A program made the translations under genes and the position numbers. Under the pieces are notes generated by a model. The model had not been told where the DNA came from and searched no databases. It worked only from the letters and a program-made list of their open reading frames with translations. A stretch of DNA of 12,336 nt. It comes from Candidatus Latescibacterota bacterium. Lineage in GTDB: Bacteria; JAAXHH01; JABIQT01. Location of the stretch: contig JABIQT010000895.1 in NCBI GenBank assembly GCA_018667995.1, forward strand, positions 1-12,336, given 5' to 3'. This document shows positions 7,871 to 12,336 of the stretch, in pieces; positions within the stretch are counted from its first letter, which is position 1; each line of letters opens with the position of its first letter.

Positions 7871-9637
7871 ATGCAAAAGTTTCACCTGGGCCGACATTTA
7901 AGGGCCCGGCTCCTCCCACTCTTCTTCCTTCCTTCACTTGTATTGCCGTTTGCATGCGGTGAACAGTCCTCCCAGACAATCGTACATGAAAATGAGAATA
8001 ATCCGGTAACTTTCAAAGATATCAGCCAGGCTTCCGGTATTGATTTCAGACATTCGAATGGCAAATCCGGCCAGTACTATTTTGTAGAAACCGTAGCATC
8101 TGGCGGCGGATTTATCGACTTCGATGGAGATGGCGACCTTGATGTCTATCTTCTGAACGGGGCGCCAATACCAGGATATGAACCGGAAACTACGCCCACC
8201 AGCGCCCTGTATAGGAACGACGGCAAAAATAGGTTTACCGATGTAACAACTTCATCTGGTATCGGAAACAGAGGCAACTATGGCCTCGGATTGGCCGTAG
8301 CAGACTACGACAATGACGGGGACAATGATCTCTTCGTAACAAATTTCGGTGCGAATGTTCTCTACGAGAACGATGGCGCCGGACGTTTCTCTGATGTCAC
8401 CACACGGGCCCGATTGCAAGTACCTTATACCCCTTATTTCTCTACCAGTGCCACATTCTTCGACTACGATCGCGATGGTGACCTGGATCTCTATGTGTGC
8501 GGCTATGTAGATTTTACGTTCGAGACAAACCATAGGTGCGTGAGGGACGGCATACAGTCGTACTGCGATCCCGACGTATACAACGGTGTTCCCGATCTAC
8601 TTTACCGCAATAACGGAGACCACACGTTTACGGATGTTTCTTCCGAAGCCGGAGTTGCCAGCGACCAGGGCAAGGGACTCGGCGTGGTCACAGGAGACTA
8701 CAACGGAGATGGCTGGCCTGATGTCTTTGTGGCGAATGATCGTGTTCCAGATTTCCTGTACCGAAACAACCAGGATGGAACGTTTACCAATGTGGCGCTC
8801 ATGTCGGGCGTTGCCTACGGTGAAGACGGAAGCGCACGTGCGGGCATGGGAGCCGATTTCGGCGACTACGACAACAATGGCACGATGGATCTGTATGTAA
8901 CCAACTTTTCGCTCGAGCCCAATTCCCTGTTCAGGAACAATGGGAACGCCACTTTCTCGGAGGTCACCTTTGGGACAGGGGTTGGTAATCCGACCTTGAT
9001 GTTTCTTGCCTTTGGCACCGGATTTCTCGATTACGATAACGATGGTTGGCTTGATCTATTCGCTGCAAACGGCCATGTGATCGACAACATCGAACTGTTC
9101 AATCAGGGCGTATTGTACGAAGAGACCAATCAGTTGTTCAGAAATGATGGCGCGGGAAGATTTAGGGACGTCAGTGAACAGTCCGGTGATGCTTTCGGAG
9201 TTCCGAGAGTTCACAGAGCTGCTGCATTCGGTGATGTGGACAATGATGGTGACACGGACATCCTCGTTACGAGTGTGAATGGCACACCGGAACTTCTGAT
9301 GAATGAGAACGGTAATAAGCGGAATAGCTTGACCGTGCGCTTGGTTGGTACCAGGAGCAATCGTAACGCAATCGGCGCCCGGGTGGCGTTGAGGGCAGAA
9401 GGACTGAGCCTTGTGAGAGAGGTGAAATCCGGATACAGTTATATGGCTGCGAACGATTTCCGGTTACACTTTGGCTTGGGAGGGGTGCCTCAGGTCAACG
9501 AGATAGAGGTCACATGGCCGGACGGCGGAACGGAGAATATCAGTGACGTAGGCGCCAATCAGATCGTCACAATTACAGAAGGAGCCGGTGCCACCTACCA
9601 GAATTACACATCTCCTCAAACCGAGGGAGTACCATAG
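7871..9637 (+). CDS. FG-GAP/VCBS-repeat protein with ASPIC/UnbV domain (CRTAC1 family)
   Basis: 588 residues. An Arg-rich start and hydrophobic segment end at LPFAC29, either a poor lipobox or a signal peptidase I site nearby. Seven Asp-rich calcium-type loops of the pattern DxDxDGxxD mark propeller blades: 83-91, 145-153, 198-206, 276-284, 332-340 (DYDNNGTMD), 387-395 and 455-463. Between the third and fourth lies a Cys-bearing insertion (C210, C223, C232 within RCVRDGIQSYCDPDVY), seen in bacterial CRTAC1-type proteins. Residues of about 485-570 are the ASPIC/UnbV domain: NAIGARVAL, VREVKSGYSYMAANDF, LHFGLGG, VTWPDGG. Such proteins are exported and probably bind calcium and ligands at the surface; no catalytic function is established. 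Last gene of the operon, 20 bases after its neighbour. CAAGG at 7857-7861 is a likely ribosome-binding site. An out-of-frame ATG at 7867 sits just before the start. The 3' end overlaps the converging flippase gene by 22 bases. Confidence 0.9.
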   Translation: MQKFHLGRHLRARLLPLFFLPSLVLPFACGEQSSQTIVHENENNPVTFKDISQASGIDFRHSNGKSGQYYFVETVASGGGFIDFDGDGDLDVYLLNGAPIPGYEPETTPTSALYRNDGKNRFTDVTTSSGIGNRGNYGLGLAVADYDNDGDNDLFVTNFGANVLYENDGAGRFSDVTTRARLQVPYTPYFSTSATFFDYDRDGDLDLYVCGYVDFTFETNHRCVRDGIQSYCDPDVYNGVPDLLYRNNGDHTFTDVSSEAGVASDQGKGLGVVTGDYNGDGWPDVFVANDRVPDFLYRNNQDGTFTNVALMSGVAYGEDGSARAGMGADFGDYDNNGTMDLYVTNFSLEPNSLFRNNGNATFSEVTFGTGVGNPTLMFLAFGTGFLDYDNDGWLDLFAANGHVIDNIELFNQGVLYEETNQLFRNDGAGRFRDVSEQSGDAFGVPRVHRAAAFGDVDNDGDTDILVTSVNGTPELLMNENGNKRNSLTVRLVGTRSNRNAIGARVALRAEGLSLVREVKSGYSYMAANDFRLHFGLGGVPQVNEIEVTWPDGGTENISDVGANQIVTITEGAGATYQNYTSPQTEGVP

Positions 9638-11073
9638 CCCATTTTCTGTTTCAGGAACCTTATCTCCTCAGATTCAAAAAACCCCATCAACACCAACGAC
9701 AGCGGGAACGCTCCCAGCAGAGCGACACGATAGATCCAGATCAACTCCCCGAATTGCGTGCCCACACTCCAAATGACACTGACTGCGACGACGATCCTGA
9801 GTAGCCTGGACCACTCATACTGTACAGGATAATAGCGTCGAGATAGCATGTAAAGTCCTGCTGCCAAAACAGCATATGCCAGCACCGAAGCGACCGCGGC
9901 TCCCTGCATGCCCAACGCGGGTATCAAGATCATGTTGGCCCCGATACTGGTGATAGCGGCTGCACCCGTCACCAGTGGCAGGTAGAGCGTTTTCTTCTCG
10001 ATGTATACGCCTGCCATGAGATTCACATAGAGTCCGTAAAGTATGTAAGCAAGGAGAAAGATGGGGACGAGGTCTGTGCCGGCCCAGTACGCACTCTCAT
10101 AGAATGTACGACTTCCAACCTGTAGACGAACCAGATCATCGACGAAGAATGAGATGACCAGGAAGGCGCCCCCCGTAATCGCAAGAAAATAGGTCAGTAC
10201 GCGCGAAAATACAGCCTTTGCATCCGCCTGTTCGGATGTTTCAAGAAAGAAGGGCTGCCAGGCCAAACGGAACACATTCACGAAAAGTAGCATACCCACC
10301 CCCAGCTTCCTCGCAGCACTATAAACGCCCACAGAGTCTGTTCCCATATACCGTTCAATCATGAACCGATCAATCATTTCTACCACGATGACAGCGGCAG
10401 CGGCGGGAATATATGGCAAGGCAAATTTGAAGAGTGCGGTGGCATGTTGACCGAACCATCCAGCTGCCAGATAACGTGCTGTAATGGCTGTTAATATCAG
10501 GAATGCCATCCCAGATCCAGCGATATTGCTGAAGAGGATTCCCTTGGCACCCATATCAAGAATAACAACAAGCCAGATGTTCCCTGCGAGTTCAAGGATC
10601 ACTTTCGCCAGTTTCAGGGATGCAAAAACGGTGGCACGACCTTCTCCGCGCAGCCTGGCAAAGGGAATAACGTTTAGGGCATCAAGGCCGAGTACGATGG
10701 CGGCGAGTTGTACGTATTCGACAAAAGCGCCGGATGGTGAAATGAGTGGCGCGAGTAGCGGGGCAGAAACGTAAACCAGGCCTGTCAGGACGACTGATGA
10801 GATCAGGAGGGTACGATATCCCGTACTCAGGATTCGCAATTTCTCAGACTTTTCTAAGAGGTAGTATCTGAGAAACGCTGATTCCATTCCATAGACGAAG
10901 AGCACATTCATCAGACCAATGAAAGCGTAAACCAACGTGACATGGCCATATTCAGATGTCGTCAGGAAGTTTGTATAGATTGGAACGAGAAGGAATGCAA
11001 TCGAGCGACCGAGTACGTCGCTGATACCGTACAGAGCGGAGTGGCTGAGCAGTCGCTTAAGGCTCTGAATCAT
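9616..11073 (-). CDS. Wzx-like polysaccharide/oligosaccharide flippase (MOP superfamily membrane protein)
   Basis: 485 residues, hydrophobic throughout, with about 12-14 predicted membrane helices. The N-terminus (SLKRLLSHSALYGISDVLGR, then LLVPIYTNFLTTSEYG) matches the start of polysaccharide transport flippases, and the middle segment GTDSVGVYSAARKLGVGM followed by FRLAWQPFF is also characteristic. Members move undecaprenyl-linked sugar repeat units, or related lipid-linked glycans, across the inner membrane for O-antigen, capsule or exopolysaccharide assembly; the particular glycan cannot be read from sequence. AAGAAG a few bases before the ATG is a suitable ribosome-binding site. It starts 16 bases after the stop of the PD40 lipoprotein gene on the same strand, so the two are probably co-transcribed. 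Its last 22 bases overlap the opposite-strand UnbV-protein gene. Confidence 0.88.
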   Translation of the reverse strand: MIQSLKRLLSHSALYGISDVLGRSIAFLLVPIYTNFLTTSEYGHVTLVYAFIGLMNVLFVYGMESAFLRYYLLEKSEKLRILSTGYRTLLISSVVLTGLVYVSAPLLAPLISPSGAFVEYVQLAAIVLGLDALNVIPFARLRGEGRATVFASLKLAKVILELAGNIWLVVILDMGAKGILFSNIAGSGMAFLILTAITARYLAAGWFGQHATALFKFALPYIPAAAAVIVVEMIDRFMIERYMGTDSVGVYSAARKLGVGMLLFVNVFRLAWQPFFLETSEQADAKAVFSRVLTYFLAITGGAFLVISFFVDDLVRLQVGSRTFYESAYWAGTDLVPIFLLAYILYGLYVNLMAGVYIEKKTLYLPLVTGAAAITSIGANMILIPALGMQGAAVASVLAYAVLAAGLYMLSRRYYPVQYEWSRLLRIVVAVSVIWSVGTQFGELIWIYRVALLGAFPLSLVLMGFFESEEIRFLKQKMGYGTPSV

Positions 11074-11089
11074 AGTTCTTCTTTAGAAG

Positions 11090-12073
11090 TTACTCGTGCC
11101 GTGTCCAGTCCGGACCGGATTCATCGTTGGCGTTGGACGTGAACCGGGTAAGTCCGGTACCATCCGAGTTGACGGAGTACAGATCCCGCGCTCGACGATT
11201 GAAGACATTAGTACCGGGGCCGGAGAAAAGGATACGCCCGCCATCGGGAGACCACGCGAGAGGGGCAGGAGTCACGATACCTGGGACCATAAAGGTCACC
11301 TGCCGAGGAACCAGTGATATCCCCTCGGCAATGAAGACTTGAAACTCCGATACTTTTCCCGGGTCTCCAAGAAATGCGAGTTTCTGACCGTCTGGTGACC
11401 AGCGTGGGAAATTGATTCTGTCGATTCCCACGTTCACCGTCGTCAGCTGCAGATCCGGGTAGGATAGGAGGTGGAGCGTGGCTCCGGGTAAGCCCGTCAC
11501 ATCCGTCAGGAATGCGATCCTATCGCCAACCGGTGACCAATCCGGCGCGAACCGATTGGGCAATGCATCCGCGACCCGCTGTCTCGCCAGTGTTTCGACG
11601 TCCATGATAAAGAGCTGGCGTCGGTCGGTCCGGAAGCCTCTTACATTATTGATCAGTGCTATGTGCTTTCCATCGGGAGACCAGGAGAACTCGAGGTCGC
11701 CTTCAGGATGGATTACGGGGTCGAACAGTCCTTCAACGTCCGTCCCGTCTTCACTGACCGTATACAGACGCCGGAATTGAGGGAGGCCTTCCCGGTCCGA
11801 TAGAAAGGCTATTCGCTTTCCGTCTGGAGACCATTTTGGAGCGAGATCTTCTGTGTTCGAATCTAGAACCCGACTTGGATTTCGTGGGTCATCAGGATGG
11901 ATTACGAAGAGCTGTGGCAGGCTGTTGACGAGCTCAGTATATACGATTCGGCCCCTCAACTGAGTGGGCCCAACGGAATCCTTCCTTCGGTCACAGGCTG
12001 AAACGCCGAGTAACTGAATAGCTACTAACATCAGAAGTAACGAAATGTCGCGGAGGGTCATAGACAATTTCAA
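11090..12073 (-). CDS. TolB/PD40-type WD40-like beta-propeller lipoprotein
   Basis: 327 residues. The N-terminus has a hydrophobic run ending in the lipobox GVSAC27, so Cys27 is probably lipidated. Five PD40 signatures mark the blades: WSPDG at 81-85 and 131-135, WSPVG at 179-183, WSPDG at 225-229 and 274-278; the last residues (PDWTRHE) look like the closing strand of a sixth blade. Known PD40 propellers include TolB of the Tol-Pal envelope system, but this one lacks visible Tol-Pal neighbours and should not be named TolB. A second in-frame ATG four codons later (12061) is possible; neither has a clear Shine-Dalgarno sequence. It precedes the flippase gene by 16 bases, so a link to surface polysaccharide export is possible but only contextual. 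Confidence 0.85.
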   Translation of the reverse strand: MKLSMTLRDISLLLMLVAIQLLGVSACDRRKDSVGPTQLRGRIVYTELVNSLPQLFVIHPDDPRNPSRVLDSNTEDLAPKWSPDGKRIAFLSDREGLPQFRRLYTVSEDGTDVEGLFDPVIHPEGDLEFSWSPDGKHIALINNVRGFRTDRRQLFIMDVETLARQRVADALPNRFAPDWSPVGDRIAFLTDVTGLPGATLHLLSYPDLQLTTVNVGIDRINFPRWSPDGQKLAFLGDPGKVSEFQVFIAEGISLVPRQVTFMVPGIVTPAPLAWSPDGGRILFSGPGTNVFNRRARDLYSVNSDGTGLTRFTSNANDESGPDWTRHE

Positions 12074-12154
12074 TGTTATCTGGTTTGATCGGACAAAAGG
12101 CGGTACTAGCGGGATAAAGGGTCTTGGATTCGCATCGCGCGTATACGGCTGCCC

Positions 12155-12336
12155 CTATTCTATATTCCAGTGTCCGCGAGTACGTGAGGCAGGATTCTTC
12201 TTATCGAACAAGACCAGCCTCAATAGATTTGTTCCCGGTCCCAGAATAGGTTGACCGAATGGGTCTGTGTAGGGAAACCGAGCCTCGATGCTACGGGCTT
12301 TGCGGGCCATGGCCAGATCGCCCTCTCCGAGATAGC
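12155..12336 (-). CDS. C-terminal end of an unidentified protein (partial)
   Basis: Reading the minus strand from the right edge gives 59 residues before a TAG stop at 12155-12157. It begins YLGEGDLAMARKARSIEARF, a helical TPR-like piece, and continues PYTDPFGQPILGPGTNLLRL and then VLFDKKNPASRTRGHWNIE. The composition is protein-like, in contrast to the other frames here. The rest of the gene lies beyond the window and I do not recognise the family. It lies 81 bases upstream of the PD40 lipoprotein gene on the same strand, so the three minus-strand genes may belong to one unit. The protein may be a TPR-containing membrane protein, but this is a guess from one helix pair. Confidence 0.6.
   Translation of the reverse strand, partial: YLGEGDLAMARKARSIEARFPYTDPFGQPILGPGTNLLRLVLFDKKNPASRTRGHWNIE

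Noticed and set aside
8120-9270. Repeated Asp-rich coding segments as a DNA tandem repeat
   Set aside because: The similarity is at protein level (FG-GAP calcium loops); the nucleotide copies are diverged and irregularly spaced.
10484-10774. Plus-strand open frame of 96 codons inside the flippase gene
   Set aside because: It is antisense to a convincing membrane-protein gene, and its composition is that of a reverse frame.
11090-12073. Naming the PD40 lipoprotein TolB
   Set aside because: The WSPDG blades are shared by many unrelated proteins, and no Tol-Pal genes are adjacent.
12045-12254. Plus-strand open frame of 69 codons across the right-hand intergenic gap
   Set aside because: It overlaps two better-supported minus-strand genes, has no ribosome-binding site and no domain-like pattern.

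Overview
The window reads as a chromosomal segment of a Gram-negative bacterium of the Fibrobacteres-Chlorobi-Bacteroidetes (FCB) type or a related uncultivated phylum. The grounds are a secreted protein ending in a type IX-secretion-like (Por/FlgD-like) C-terminal domain, followed directly by a PorV/PorQ-family outer-membrane beta-barrel gene, plus several lipoproteins and ASPIC/UnbV-type surface proteins. Base composition looks close to balanced and uniform. I see no transposase, integrase, tRNA, rRNA, CRISPR array or phage gene. Genes cover almost everything: the longest gap is about 170 bases (2457-2627), so there is no long unexplained non-coding stretch. The species cannot be named from the sequence.

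Left part (1-2567, + strand): the 3' part of a large secreted protein with a fibronectin-III-like region and C-terminal sorting domain, an intercistronic perfect 12-bp hairpin, then a PorV/PorQ-like barrel protein with a textbook Shine-Dalgarno sequence. A strong rho-independent terminator (2519-2567) closes this unit.

Central part (2628-9637, + strand): five tightly packed genes, with gaps of 18 and 1 bases, a 1-base overlap and a gap of 20 bases, almost certainly one operon. In order they encode a secreted hexaheme c-type cytochrome with an N-terminal carboxypeptidase-regulatory-like beta domain, a TPR protein of about 12 repeats, a 6-bladed/NHL beta-propeller lipoprotein, a small putative lipoprotein with an Ig-like core and a C-terminal membrane helix, and a seven-motif FG-GAP/VCBS propeller with an ASPIC/UnbV domain (CRTAC1 family). 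All five carry an N-terminal export or anchor signal. My inference is that they form an envelope or cell-surface assembly built around electron transfer by the cytochrome. This combination is the best candidate here for an undescribed system. The individual families are known, but I cannot attribute a substrate.

Right part (9616-12336, - strand): a converging unit whose last gene overlaps the end of the UnbV gene by 22 bases. Read from the right it holds the 3' end of an unidentified protein, a TolB/PD40-type WD40-like propeller lipoprotein, and a Wzx-like polysaccharide flippase. This suggests a cell-surface polysaccharide function, but no glycosyltransferase is visible in the window.
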